A stretch of DNA of 64,000 bases from Kamptonema formosum PCC 6407 (GCF_000332155.1 NZ_KB235903.1:2206803-2270802), one strand, 5' to 3'; numbered from the stretch's first letter, positions 1-8,605 are shown. The notes: generated from the sequence alone by a model not told the origin. Program-made: numbers and translations.

Positions 1-90
1 TTAGGACGTTCTGAATTCAGCTTCTATTCCCTTCTTTCCCTTCTTCCCTTTTTTCCCCTTCTTCCCCTAGCCATGAGCATCGGAGCATCG

Positions 91-160
91 TAGCCCCTAG
101 CCCCTAGCCCCTAGCCCCTAGCCCCTAGCCCCTAGCCCCTAGCCCCTAGCCCCTAGCCCC
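91..160. repeat. Heptanucleotide tandem repeat (TAGCCCC)10
   Basis: Ten perfect 7-bp units of TAGCCCC. On the minus strand the unit reads GGGGCTA, and one of the TAG triplets is the stop codon of the CofE-like gene, so the repeat supplies that protein's last few residues. The same unit recurs at 8366-8398 inside a MITE-like element. Such STRRs are a known hallmark of filamentous cyanobacteria. Bases 1-90 hold only pyrimidine-rich sequence of the same composite repeat. Confidence 0.95.
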
Positions 161-1333
161 TTCTTCCCTGGTGGGTCGAATTAAAACCAGTGGCGTTCGC
201 TCGTCAGCATTCCCCGCCGGGTTGCTTTTCAAGGCTTGCTCTAAAAAGGCAGGGGAAAGACCGACAGTTGCTGCTAATATTTTAACTGCTTTCAAGTCGT
301 TAGCGTCTACGATCGCACTCGCCATTCCCGTCTCTCGCTGAATGCGGTCAACTACTTCCTGGGGATTTTCTGGGCCGAGGACTATAAACTGGTCGTAGGG
401 TGGTAGCGTACCTGTTACGTCGTCGATCAGTCGTGCTTGTTCCCCCGCTAGCTGGTAAAAGACTCCGGGTTTGCCAAAGATTTTCGCGATCGCACCAATT
501 GTAAATGCAGCCAACACTCGCAATGGCCCGACAATATCAACTAATGCCTGCATCCCGCAAGCTGTCGCTAAACTTGATGTCGGTAAGAAGAATAAACACA
601 CCCGTTTTGCTACCCATCCCGGTTTTACTTCGCTGGGATGACGAAATCGGCCCTGCATAATTGCCACTGGAGTCTCGCCAATTGTCACCACATCGCCTTT
701 TTGTGCGTAGGGAAGAGCATAGCGTTTGACAACTTCTACCGGGTCATCAATTGGACTCAATATATGGGTACGAATCGGAAAAACATCGCCAACACCTACA
801 TTTCTCGCTTTGGGAGTTGTCTCTGAAGTTGGAAATTGCAGTGGTACTACTACATGACGGACTTTTGGAATCCGCCCTTGGGGGCCGTAGGTGACATAAT
901 TTACTTGCACCCAAGCTGACTGCAATTGATTCAAATCCTCGCCGTGAATTTCTACTGATACTTTAACTTTTGTAGTCTTACGAGCTTTAACGATATACCC
1001 AAACCAGTAGTCATCTGCTCTTGCTGGTGTCTCTTTATGGCAAGGAATGACTTTGGTTTTGTGGGTAACTCCGTCTAAACTGCCATCTGATAGGAGTTTT
1101 ACCCGTGCCTCAACCTCTGGCAACATGATTTCAAAACGATCGGTTAGGTTCTGAAATTCCATTTCCCCCACTAATAGGTAGCGATCGGGTTCTGCTACGC
1201 TTAAGTGCCAATCTCCCGGCATCAGGTTTAATTTATTGCCGGGACGCAGACGGTACTGCAACTCTAAGGCGAATCCGCCTAATGCCAGCAGTGAAGCTCC
1301 TGCTGCGACTCCAATTGCTAAACTGCCAATCAC
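146..1333 (-). CDS. Membrane-anchored CofE-like (F420-0:gamma-glutamyl ligase family) protein
   Basis: A 395-residue protein. One hydrophobic segment near residues 2-24 looks like an N-terminal membrane anchor. The C-terminal half, about 205-390, resembles the coenzyme F420-0:gamma-glutamyl ligase (CofE) fold: a GDVVTIGET stretch, a VDANDL motif and a final NPAGNADERTPLVLIRP, close to the NP.GN.DE.TP.VL.R pattern of that family. Cyanobacterial members are usually annotated this way, but most cyanobacteria do not make F420, so the real substrate is unknown. The N-terminal part (30-200) is beta-rich and I do not recognise it. The last residues and stop codon come from a 7-bp tandem repeat, so the C terminus has probably been rewritten by repeat insertion. 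Family assignment is moderately sure; function is not. Confidence 0.7.
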   Translation of the reverse strand: MIGSLAIGVAAGASLLALGGFALELQYRLRPGNKLNLMPGDWHLSVAEPDRYLLVGEMEFQNLTDRFEIMLPEVEARVKLLSDGSLDGVTHKTKVIPCHKETPARADDYWFGYIVKARKTTKVKVSVEIHGEDLNQLQSAWVQVNYVTYGPQGRIPKVRHVVVPLQFPTSETTPKARNVGVGDVFPIRTHILSPIDDPVEVVKRYALPYAQKGDVVTIGETPVAIMQGRFRHPSEVKPGWVAKRVCLFFLPTSSLATACGMQALVDIVGPLRVLAAFTIGAIAKIFGKPGVFYQLAGEQARLIDDVTGTLPPYDQFIVLGPENPQEVVDRIQRETGMASAIVDANDLKAVKILAATVGLSPAFLEQALKSNPAGNADERTPLVLIRPTREEGARG

Positions 1334-2124
1334 TCAAATCACCACTTATCAAAATTTCACTGTAGTCAATTATTACCTTAAAGTTAAGCGCCGCAAAGAT
1401 AATTATCCTCTGGGTCGTAACTTTCAGGCGGCGATCGGATTGTTAATACCCAATCTGCTGTCCTCTCTTTTGCTGAGATATTCCAGGTTAATAGGAGTAG
1501 CATTTCTGCGATCGCTGCCTCTATTATTCTTCTATCGCCTTTTAGATCGCTATCCGGCACGGCCGGAACGAGCGCACTTATTTCCCCTTTCCCATTTCCC
1601 TTTTCCCCCTTTGGGTCGCCGATAGTAAATTTCCCTACTTAAATTGGGAGCAAATTAGATTAAGTACGCATCAGACTGATTAGTCGATCCTCAGTGACAT
1701 TCATAGGCTAAGTTTTTCTTCCCCTCTCCAGACGCGACAACTTCCTCTAGCTGCCACCAAATTTAGCAAATTAGTAGTATTACTTATTCTTCCATCCCCT
1801 CTCAACCGCAAAGATCGGCACCACTTCTCGGCCCAATCTTACCGCGTGCCAGTAGCACAACAGGATGCTCAAAACGCTTTTGAAAAAGTACAGGATAGCT
1901 CGCTCCGCCTAAAACTTGTCCCAAGGGATTATACCATTTTCGATTTTTGATGCAAGGATTAGAGATAAAATTCATCCTTACCAGCAGACCGAGACGTAAA
2001 TAAAAGGCGTGAAAATTCCCAGAAAAATGGAAATAAGACTTTATCCCACAGAAAGAATGTGAAATAAATTAGGTGTAATGTGTTCTAATTAATGTAGTAA
2101 ACCTAAATTCACGAGGTATTCTCA
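1334..2124. other. Intergenic region, about 790 bp, with one possible small gene
   Basis: Apart from the 57-codon reading frame at 1802-1975 on the minus strand, I see no convincing gene. The 3' part, 2040-2124, is AT-rich and must hold the promoter of the cyAbrB gene; a ribosome-binding sequence CGAGGT lies about 8 bases before its ATG. Open frames on the plus strand at 1236-1625 have cyanobacterium-unlike composition and no recognisable motif. Confidence 0.5.
1802..1975 (-). CDS. Possible small protein, 57 residues, unknown
   Basis: An ATG-started frame of 57 codons ending in TGA, in an otherwise empty gap. The translation is protein-like: it contains KWYNPLGQVLGGASYPVLF followed by HPVVLLARGKIG, with balanced hydrophobic and basic residues and no low-complexity sequence. 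An AAGG lies directly against the ATG, so the ribosome-binding site is poor. It could be a real small protein or the surviving end of a decayed gene. I do not recognise the family. Confidence 0.35.
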   Translation of the reverse strand: MNFISNPCIKNRKWYNPLGQVLGGASYPVLFQKRFEHPVVLLARGKIGPRSGADLCG

Positions 2125-2541
2125 ATGGTAGAAACAGCTACAGCACCTTTAACAGGAAAAGCTCTGCTTCAAAAAATCAAAGGCAGCGATTTACCACGCC
2201 GAGAACTAGCCAAACTCTGCGGCTACTACACAGTCAGCAAAGGCGGCGATACTCGCATCAACTTAGCAGAGTTTTACGACTCTGTACTAGCTGCTAAAGG
2301 TATTGAGCTAGAGAAAAGCAAAGCTGATGGTCGCGGCCGAGAAGCTAGTTATCGAGCAAGCGTTCACAAAAATGGCTCAATTGTTATTGGGGCCAATTAT
2401 ACGAAAGAGATGGGCTTAAAGCCAGGGGACGAGTTTGAGATCAAATTGGGCTACAAGCACATCCGCTTGATTCAGATTGATGCTGACCTGACTGACATTG
2501 GAGGTGATGACGAGGGCGATGAAGAAGATGGAGAAGAATAA
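2125..2541 (+). CDS. cyAbrB-type transcriptional regulator
   Basis: A 138-residue protein of the cyanobacterial AbrB-like family. It opens with the family-typical APLTGKALLQKIK and CGYYTVSKGGDTRINLAEFYDSVLAAKGI, then carries the C-terminal SpoVT/AbrB-like DNA-binding segment (about 80-118, NGSIVIGANYTKEMGLKPGDEFEIKL). It ends in an unusually acidic tail of about 15 residues rich in D and E. Family members in Synechocystis and Anabaena act as global, nucleoid-associated regulators of carbon and nitrogen metabolism, hydrogenase and stress genes. The start is supported by an AGGT ribosome-binding sequence. No neighbour on the same strand suggests an operon. Whether this is the cyAbrB1 or cyAbrB2 type would need an alignment. 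Confidence 0.92.
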   Translation: MVETATAPLTGKALLQKIKGSDLPRRELAKLCGYYTVSKGGDTRINLAEFYDSVLAAKGIELEKSKADGRGREASYRASVHKNGSIVIGANYTKEMGLKPGDEFEIKLGYKHIRLIQIDADLTDIGGDDEGDEEDGEE

Positions 2542-2626
2542 AGACTAGGGGATTGTAAATCTACTCCCGCACTTGTTCCTCTAACCACACTTTATGTCCC
2601 TAGTTCCTCTATGTTTAGCTAATGTT

Positions 2627-2732
2627 ACTAAGACTTCCGTACTGACACAAAAATTATTGTTCGGATCGCTGGCTCAAAGGCTGGAAGCCTTGTCCTAGAG
2701 TGGATTATCCGACTGAGTGCGTAAGTCTTAGT
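2627..2732. mobile_element. MITE-like palindromic element (GACTTACGCA family)
   Basis: The segment is bounded by imperfect inverted repeats: ACTAAGACTTCCGTACTGAC at the left and the reverse complement of GACTGAGTGCGTAAGTCTTA at the right. It has no coding capacity. The same type of end (GACTTACGCA...TGCGTAAGTC) bounds segments at 15564-15687, 27689-27891 and 29519-29610, so this is one copy of a dispersed non-autonomous family. Confidence 0.6.
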
Positions 2733-2944
2733 TGCTTTACAAGGGAAAAAATATCAGTCTTGCTGCTCTCGTTCGGGACGGCTATGCTACCTTGCCGACA
2801 GTAAATTTTGGCTTGGGGATTTTGGATTATTTAGTTTTGCGCCTCGATGACGAATCGGTGGAACAAATCGAAAAATGGCTCTCCAAAATCTCCGATCTGC
2901 CGGCATTTGCCTGCGGTGGGTACAGTTTCCAGCCAAGCAGGTAA
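2732..2944 (+). CDS. Doubtful 70-residue hypothetical protein or gene remnant
   Basis: An open frame with only a TTG start, beginning at the last base of the MITE-like element just upstream. Its middle part, RDGYATLPTVNFGLGILDYLVLRLDDESVEQIEKW when read in pieces, looks protein-like with an amphipathic helix. No ribosome-binding site is visible. I do not recognise it. The position suggests that it is either the 3' remnant of a gene cut by the element or a chance frame. Confidence 0.25.
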   Translation: MLYKGKNISLAALVRDGYATLPTVNFGLGILDYLVLRLDDESVEQIEKWLSKISDLPAFACGGYSFQPSR

Positions 2945-3116
2945 ATCTAAAATTGCCAATCTAAAAATCTGCACGCAGGCTAACTCAGCAGGGCAAATTT
3001 AGTCCCTGTTTGTTCAAACAAGAGGAAGCGATCGGGGTCAGGGGAAGGAAAATTAAGAAAACTTTTCTTTGGCTTTCCTTTCCGCTTTCCCTGTCAAGCT
3101 CCAGAAGTAGAATCAA

Positions 3117-3222
3117 TCTAAAATCTAAAATCTAGAATCCTTGCTGGTCGGCTAGGGCGGTCGTGTAATACGCCCAAACCTTAGTTTTGTCAAGCTAAAA
3201 TATTAAAATCTAAAATCTAAAA
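3117..3222. repeat. Short AAATCTA heptamer runs
   Basis: Two short runs of the unit AAAATCT/AAATCTA, near 3117-3136 and 3202-3222, in the gap before recX. They are small STRR blocks. The gap 2945-3234 shows nothing else that I can interpret. Confidence 0.6.
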
Positions 3223-3234
3223 ATTGGCTGCCCG

Positions 3235-3705
3235 ATGAACTGTCTGGACTATTTCTATTTTCTGTTGGGTCGCAAGGACTACAGCGTCTCTGAACTTAAC
3301 AAAAAGGGGCACGATAAGGGGTTTGAGGCGGGTGATATTCTCGATGCGATCGCTGAACTTCAAAATCTTGGCTATCAGTCTGACTCACGCTTGGTTGCTA
3401 GCCTAATTAGATCGTATAGCGGTAAGTATGGTAAATCTGTAGTCAAGCGCAAGTGTAGAGAAAAAGGAATTGATGGGGATTTATTTGAAGAAGTCTGGGC
3501 CCAACAATACCCTGAAACAGAGAACACAGAGGACGAAAAACTCGAGCTACTCAAAGCCAAGGTAATGCGGAAATATAAGATCGATGACTGGAGTAAAGTT
3601 GACCCGAAAACGAAGGGAAAGGTCTTGAATTACTTGCAGTATAGGGGGTTTAATGCTTTTGAGCTTTGGCAGCAGTGGCAGAGAGAAGCAGAAGAGGAAA
3701 ATTAA
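3235..3705 (+). CDS. recX: RecX family regulatory protein
   Basis: A 156-residue protein with the all-helical three-repeat layout of RecX. It begins with LDYFYFLLGRKDYSVSELNK, matching the usual 'LxLLxRRxxSxxEL' opening, continues with GFEAGDILDAIAELQNLGYQSDSRLVASLI, and ends with a third repeat at about 110-150 (KVLNYLQYRGFNAFELWQQW). RecX binds RecA filaments and limits their growth. No recA gene lies in the window, which is normal for cyanobacteria. The ATG has no clear ribosome-binding site. Slightly acidic linker EDTEN-like residues at 88-98 separate repeats two and three. Family assignment is fairly certain. Confidence 0.85.
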   Translation: MNCLDYFYFLLGRKDYSVSELNKKGHDKGFEAGDILDAIAELQNLGYQSDSRLVASLIRSYSGKYGKSVVKRKCREKGIDGDLFEEVWAQQYPETENTEDEKLELLKAKVMRKYKIDDWSKVDPKTKGKVLNYLQYRGFNAFELWQQWQREAEEEN

Positions 3706-3932
3706 AAATTAAAAGTTAAAAATTAAAAATTAAATTTATCCAGAATGATTAAAACTGGGTTGGGAGAGAAAAATTAAAAGGGGGTTGGCGTAGCGCTCTA
3801 AGTTTTAGTACGCGAAAATTAAATGAGAGCGATCGCTAATTACCAAATACCAATTACCAAAAAGTGCGATCGCACAATGCAAAATTAAAATAATAAATTT
3901 AATTTTTAATTTTTAATTTTTAATTTTTAATA
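3703..3932. repeat. AT-rich AAATTAA / ATTTTTA repeat pair
   Basis: AAATTAA-type units follow the recX stop (3703-3740), and TTTTTAA-type units, their reverse complement, lie at 3896-3931. The two blocks could pair as a long AT-rich stem. Between them are two HIP1-like sites and a GGCGTAGCGCTC stretch. No gene is seen in the gap 3706-4004. Confidence 0.7.
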
Positions 3933-4004
3933 GGCCTCTAGCCTTGATTGCCGCGATCGGCTAGCCTAACCTAGTAGGTGTGTAGGATAGATGAAAACAG
4001 AATT

Positions 4005-4730
4005 ATGGATTACGAGCTCCCACAATTTCCAGTGCTGGGGCAACCCGTTCACCTTTTAGACGATTACCCAGGCTGGTTGATGTCGCGATCGCATCGGGGC
4101 CTCGGCAGTCATGTCGTGACGCTGAATGCTGAAATGGCAATGCTAGCAGAGCGCAACCAAAACCTAGCTAGAGCGATCGCTTCATCAGAACTTGTAATTC
4201 CCGATGGAGCAGGCGTTGTCCTCTACTTGCGACTCAAAGGCAAAACCATCAAGCGATGTCCGGGGATAGAGTTAGCAGAATCACTGCTGCGTCAAGTCGG
4301 ACAAATGGGTTCCAATGAACCTGTATTTTTCTATGGGGGTTCTCCAGGGGTCGCGATCGCAGCAGCAGAGCGTTGGCAACAGCGAGTCAATGGATTAGCG
4401 ATCGCATCTCAGCACGGCTATCTTTCGGAAACAGAAGAAACAGAGTTAGAAACTTCTCTCAAAGAGTTACAACCAAAGCTCATTTTTGTGGGTTTAGGAG
4501 TGCCTCGTCAAGAGTTTTGGATTGCCAAAAATCGTCATCTGTGTCCCCAAGCCATTTGGGTTGGAGTCGGCGGTAGCTTTGATATTTGGGCAGGAGTTAA
4601 AACCCGCGCTCCTGCCTTTTTCTGTGACAATCATTTGGAATGGTTATATCGGCTTTATCAAGAACCTTGGAGATGGCGGCGGATGTTAGCTTTGCCACAT
4701 TTTGCCTTAAAAGCTGTTTTCAAAAGTTAG
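4005..4730 (+). CDS. WecG/TagA/CpsF family glycosyltransferase
   Basis: About 241 residues from the chosen ATG; a GTG 27 bases upstream (3978) is in frame but less likely. Family motifs are clear: VTLNAEMAMLAERN near the start, VIPDGAGVVLYLRLKG with the catalytic-region Asp, then FFYGGSPG, LIFVGLGVPRQEFWI and VGVGGSFDIWAG. The family (GT26) transfers a sugar, N-acetylmannosamine or a uronic-acid relative, onto an undecaprenyl-linked intermediate in surface polysaccharide synthesis, as a peripheral membrane enzyme. It stands alone, facing a convergent membrane TPR gene, so the polymer it serves cannot be inferred. Length is normal for the family. Confidence 0.9.
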   Translation: MDYELPQFPVLGQPVHLLDDYPGWLMSRSHRGLGSHVVTLNAEMAMLAERNQNLARAIASSELVIPDGAGVVLYLRLKGKTIKRCPGIELAESLLRQVGQMGSNEPVFFYGGSPGVAIAAAERWQQRVNGLAIASQHGYLSETEETELETSLKELQPKLIFVGLGVPRQEFWIAKNRHLCPQAIWVGVGGSFDIWAGVKTRAPAFFCDNHLEWLYRLYQEPWRWRRMLALPHFALKAVFKS

Positions 4731-4732
4731 CT

Positions 4733-4768
4733 GTTAACGGTTAACGGTTAACGGTTAACTGTTAACTG
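4733..4768. repeat. GTTAACG/GTTAACT heptamer repeat
   Basis: Five to six 7-bp units of GTTAACG, then GTTAACT, sit directly after the glycosyltransferase stop in the short convergent space before the TPR gene. Because GTTAAC is self-complementary, the transcript could fold on itself and may act as a weak bidirectional terminator (inference). Confidence 0.85.
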
Positions 4769-4782
4769 TTAAACAACTTAAT

Positions 4783-6132
4783 TTAAGGAGTGGGTTTTGT
4801 AGTATTTGGCTTAGGAGAGGGGGAGGTAATATTGGGAGTTACTGGTGGAGTTACTGGTGTTTCCTCACCAGCTACTACTGATGAAGTATCAACCGTAGAT
4901 GCAATATCTCTCCGCCCAGCTTCAACTAGCCATTGATACTCATTGAGGGTTTCTGGACGAGCAAATTTTTTGCAATGCTCCCATTCTCGTTGCTCTCTTT
5001 GTTTATTTTTCTGAATTTCTCGTACCTTTGCTAGCAGGCAATTCGCCATCCCGCCACCTATTCGACGCTTATTAATTTTTTTGTCGAGTGCGATCGCAGA
5101 TTCTAACTCCAAAGCAGCTTTGTCATATTGTTTTTGATCCAATAGAACCCATCCGAGATTTCTGTGGAGTTGAAATTTGATGAAGTCATCGTTGCTACGC
5201 TGCAAACCCATCCGAAAAAATGCTTCTGCTGTCACTAAATTCCCTTGGTGACGATAGACACGCCCCAAATTGTTAAAAGCTAAAGGATTCCCATCTTCTA
5301 ATGAGTCTTTGTATGTTTTTTCTGCTGCTTCCAAATTTCCTATAGATTCATAAACTTCCCCCAAGCCAAGGCTAATTTTGTCATCGTCTGGATCGAGGTT
5401 AAGTGCTTGTTTATACTTCTCCTCTGCTTTTGTTAATAGACCTAGATCGTAATACTTGCGTCCTTCCTGATAATAGGAGTCAGCAATTTTAGGTAAATTG
5501 GCTTGAGCAACGATCGCACCTAGCAATAGGGTAGCCGAAATTCCCAAGGTAACTTCGCTCTGTAAATGGGAGGGAATCCTCGCTTTATTCATCATATTCT
5601 TAATGACTTTCTCTCCTCCTCCGCCTTGCAAACTCGACAAAGCCAAGGCCATCAAACCGCTAGGGCCAATGATACCAAATGATTCCAGCACGCTGAACCC
5701 GCCCACAGCAAATTTGGGTATCAAACTTGTCATATAGGCAGCAAACGTAGTTATACAGACGACGCTTAACCCATTCCAGAGGTCATCGAAACGATCCCAG
5801 GAGTGTGCTTGCTTGGCGGGTTGAAAAAACCACCACCAGGATGACTCTGGAGGGTTCAAACTACTACGCCAGTCTTCTAATTTACCCGCCTCTGCGATCG
5901 CACCAGCTTGTGTTTTTAACCGCTCATCTAATTGAAGTAAACTAGCTATAGTTGTCGCCGAAGACTGAGTTAGTGAGTTTAAAGCTACGGCGACGGCATC
6001 GCGAGCTAATAGGAGGTTCAGAGTTTTTCCCTCTGATTTGGGTGCTTCTTGCTCAAACTCATTCAATGCTGTTACATAATCCACGATAGCCAGGTCTAAT
6101 TCAGAAGCTGTGTTTTTATTTAAGTCAGTCAT
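4783..6132 (-). CDS. Membrane-anchored TPR protein
   Basis: A 449-residue protein. Residues 1-95 are helical and soluble; two hydrophobic stretches at about 122-175 and one at about 195-212 are likely membrane segments, separated by a glycine-rich LQGGGGEK loop. From about 218 to 385 there are four to five TPR units, for example YYDLGLLTKAEEKYKQAL followed by LNLDPDDDKISLGLGEVY and AFNNLGRVYRHQGNLVTAEAF. The C-terminal 50 residues are rich in Pro, Thr and Val. TPRs mediate protein contacts; the partner is unknown. The gene is convergent with the glycosyltransferase and has a long purine-rich heptamer repeat upstream. No enzymatic domain is visible. Confidence 0.8.
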   Translation of the reverse strand: MTDLNKNTASELDLAIVDYVTALNEFEQEAPKSEGKTLNLLLARDAVAVALNSLTQSSATTIASLLQLDERLKTQAGAIAEAGKLEDWRSSLNPPESSWWWFFQPAKQAHSWDRFDDLWNGLSVVCITTFAAYMTSLIPKFAVGGFSVLESFGIIGPSGLMALALSSLQGGGGEKVIKNMMNKARIPSHLQSEVTLGISATLLLGAIVAQANLPKIADSYYQEGRKYYDLGLLTKAEEKYKQALNLDPDDDKISLGLGEVYESIGNLEAAEKTYKDSLEDGNPLAFNNLGRVYRHQGNLVTAEAFFRMGLQRSNDDFIKFQLHRNLGWVLLDQKQYDKAALELESAIALDKKINKRRIGGGMANCLLAKVREIQKNKQREQREWEHCKKFARPETLNEYQWLVEAGRRDIASTVDTSSVVAGEETPVTPPVTPNITSPSPKPNTTKPTP

Positions 6133-6174
6133 TATTTAAGCACTTTTTCGCAGTATTATCTAGAAAGTATAAGC

Positions 6175-6305
6175 TAAGAAGAAGGAAGAAGGAAGAAGGA
6201 AGAAGGAAGAGGGAAGAAGGAAGAAGGAAGAAGGAAGAGGGAAGAAGGAAGAAGGAAGAGGGAAGAAGGAAGAAGGAAGAGGGAAGAAGGAAGAAGGAAG
6301 AGGGA
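6175..6305. repeat. GAAGGAA/GAGGGAA heptamer array with 21-bp superperiod
   Basis: About 18 consecutive 7-bp units. Variants GAAGGAA and GAGGGAA often alternate in a 2:1 pattern, giving a 21-bp higher-order period. One strand is pure purine. The array fills most of the gap between the TPR gene and the ABC ATPase gene, so it lies at or next to the promoter of the former. Confidence 0.95.
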
Positions 6306-6356
6306 AAAGTTTACGACCTAATGGATTATGAAACAGAGGTAAGACGCGCTCTGAGT

Positions 6357-8312
6357 TTATCTTCTGGCCTGTTTCTCCTGAATTTGTGCTAAATTCCCAC
6401 TCGGAATAGAGGCGATTAATTGGCGCGTATAAGCTTGTTGCGGTTGCCGATAAATTTGTTCCGCTGGCCCAATTTCTTCTATTTTGCCTCGATTCATGAC
6501 CATGATGCGATCGCTCATAAACTTGACTACACCGAGATCGTGGGAAATGAAAATATAAGTCAGCCCAAATTCACCTTGCAATTCTTTTAACAAGTTCAAA
6601 ACTTGAGCTTGTACCGACACATCTAGCGCCGATACTGATTCATCGCAGATAATAAACTTAGGATTCAAAGCTAAAGCACGAGCAATGCAAATTCGCTGTC
6701 TTTGACCCCCAGAAAATTCGTGAGGATAGCGACGCATTAAGTCAGGATTTAACCCAACTCTTTCTAATAAATAAGCAGTCCGTTCTCGCCGCTCTTTTAT
6801 ACTCTTACCAGCACCGTGAATCATCATCGGTTCCATCACGGCATCCCCAATATTTATCCGAGGATTGAGAGAGCTAAAAGGGTCTTGAAAAATAATTTGC
6901 AGATCGCGCCGCAACCATTGTAACTTCTGAGCGTATTGCCTATTTTGGCGATATTTGAGCGCCCATTGCCATTTAGAGTTTGCTTGATTAGGAGGTGTTA
7001 TTTCTTCACCTTCAAAAAACACTTGACCGCTAGTTAGCGGAATTAATTGTAACAAAGCTCTAGATAAAGTAGATTTGCCGCAACCTGATTCTCCTACCAA
7101 GCCTAAAGTTTCTCCTGGTTGAACATCAAAAGAAACATCATTTACTGCCATAAATAAGCGTTTTATTTCCCCAAACATCCCCGATACAGGGAATCCCACT
7201 CGCAAATTTTTAACAGAAAGTAAGGGGTTTGATTGCTGAAAATCAACTTTTTCTTCGTTCTTTAAATATTCTTCTACTTTCCCAACTTTTTCCTTAATTA
7301 AAAATTCACCACTACCAGAAGTCGTAACTTCCATGAAATCAGCAATAGTGGGTAATCGTAGGGTTTGCCGATCGGGATTGGGGCGACAAGCTAATAAACC
7401 TTTAGTGTAAGGATGTTGAGGATTAGTATAAATTTGTTCAATGCCACCACATTCTACAATCTTACCTCGATACATTACAGCTACGGAGTCGGCAATTTCA
7501 GCGATTACCCCTAAATCGTGGGTAATAAACATCATCGCCATGCCTCTTTGATCGCGTAATTCCCTCAGTAAAGCTAAGATAGTTGCCTGTACTGTTACGT
7601 CTAAAGCTGTAGTCGGTTCGTCGGCAATTAACAAAGTAGGATTGCAAGAAATTGCCATTGCAATCATCACCCGCTGAATTTGACCGCCAGAGAGTTCGTG
7701 GGGATAGCGGTCTAGCATTGCCTGTTTCTGGCGGTTTACTAATTGCATTAAATCGCGATCGTTTTCTGCGAATTTACTTCCCTCTTGGCTTTCTTCTAAG
7801 CACTTTTGTCTTAATTCTGAGTCGCTGGGTAACAGTTTTACTTCTTGTAATAATGATGCGGCTTCGCGCCTTGCTTCCACTTCAGAAACATTTTTATGCA
7901 GACAAATTGCTTCTGTTAATTGAAACCCGATGGTATAAACGGGGTTGAGGGAGCTCATAGGCTCTTGAAAAATCATGGAAATTTGGCTCCCGCGGTATTG
8001 TTGCCTATCTCTGGGTAGGAGTTGCAGCAAGTTTACAGGTGCAGAGGTGACAGCTTGTTTGCCGTCACTCTTGGCGGAGGAAAACCAAATTTCTCCAGTG
8101 GTAGCAGCGGATGAACTCGGCACTAAGCCCATGACAGCAAGGGCGGTGACAGATTTTCCTGACCCTGACTCTCCGACAATTCCTAGAGTCTGCCCTCGTT
8201 TCACCTCAAAAGAGATGCCGTCAACGGCGTTGACTAGCACAGGCGATTCGCCTGGGCCCGCAGATTGAAATTGAACCCGCAGGTCGCGAACGTCTAGGAC
8301 GGTCTCACTCAT
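6357..8312 (-). CDS. Double-ATPase subunit of a peptide/nickel-type ABC importer (DppDF/GsiA-like)
   Basis: About 651 residues from the ATG at 8312; an in-frame TTG at 8327 is an alternative. Two complete ABC ATPase halves are fused. The first has Walker A GESGSGKS (about residue 45), signature LSGGQIQRV and Walker B LLIADEPTTALD. The second has GESGCGKS (about 405), signature FSGGQRQR and FIICDESVSALD, in which Ser replaces the usual Pro after the catalytic Glu. Both halves end with oligopeptide-family sequences such as QHPYTKGLL. The protein would energise uptake of di/oligopeptides, glutathione or similar solutes through a DppBC-type permease, but no permease or binding protein lies nearby. 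The first half carries an insert of about 35 residues before its signature motif. Confidence 0.92.
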   Translation of the reverse strand: MSETVLDVRDLRVQFQSAGPGESPVLVNAVDGISFEVKRGQTLGIVGESGSGKSVTALAVMGLVPSSSAATTGEIWFSSAKSDGKQAVTSAPVNLLQLLPRDRQQYRGSQISMIFQEPMSSLNPVYTIGFQLTEAICLHKNVSEVEARREAASLLQEVKLLPSDSELRQKCLEESQEGSKFAENDRDLMQLVNRQKQAMLDRYPHELSGGQIQRVMIAMAISCNPTLLIADEPTTALDVTVQATILALLRELRDQRGMAMMFITHDLGVIAEIADSVAVMYRGKIVECGGIEQIYTNPQHPYTKGLLACRPNPDRQTLRLPTIADFMEVTTSGSGEFLIKEKVGKVEEYLKNEEKVDFQQSNPLLSVKNLRVGFPVSGMFGEIKRLFMAVNDVSFDVQPGETLGLVGESGCGKSTLSRALLQLIPLTSGQVFFEGEEITPPNQANSKWQWALKYRQNRQYAQKLQWLRRDLQIIFQDPFSSLNPRINIGDAVMEPMMIHGAGKSIKERRERTAYLLERVGLNPDLMRRYPHEFSGGQRQRICIARALALNPKFIICDESVSALDVSVQAQVLNLLKELQGEFGLTYIFISHDLGVVKFMSDRIMVMNRGKIEEIGPAEQIYRQPQQAYTRQLIASIPSGNLAQIQEKQARR

Positions 8313-8342
8313 GGAGGTAATAAGCAAAAGTTAATGGGAATT

Positions 8343-8482
8343 TATAGCAACCGCCAAGGCGGTTAGGGGCTAGGGGCTAGGGGCTAGGGGCTAGGGGAAG
8401 CGTGAAAGAAGGGAAAGAAGGGAATAGAATCAGCGAGTTTGGTGGAACTCAGAACATCTTAACTGCCCAGAAGGTTGCTATA
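8343..8482. mobile_element. MITE-like element containing a GGGGCTA array
   Basis: The ends TATAGCAACC (8343-8352) and GGTTGCTATA (8473-8482) are perfect 10-bp inverted repeats. Inside lie a short hairpin ACCGCCAAGGCGGT, about five GGGGCTA heptamers (8366-8398) and a GAAAGAAGGGAATAGAA stretch. The same internal parts occur at 1-170 (inverted) and at 26374-26491, which has matching ends. No coding capacity. Confidence 0.7.
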
Positions 8483-8513
8483 ACTGGATTTTAACAGTAT
8501 CTCGCCAGAATAG

Positions 8514-8567
8514 CAGAAGGCAGGAAGCAGGTATAGCAGGAGGCAGGAGTCATGAGGCAGAAGGGTT
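8514..8567. repeat. GGCAGGA-type degenerate heptamer repeat
   Basis: A run of units close to GGCAGGA/AGCAGGA/GGCAGAA, somewhat degenerate, in the gap between the ABC gene and the secreted-protein gene. A similar run is at 12633-12669. The rest of the gap 8313-8605 is the MITE-like element. Confidence 0.7.
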
Positions 8568-8605
8568 GAGTCTGTCTAGATGCTAATTCTATTCGCCCTT
8601 TTTAC

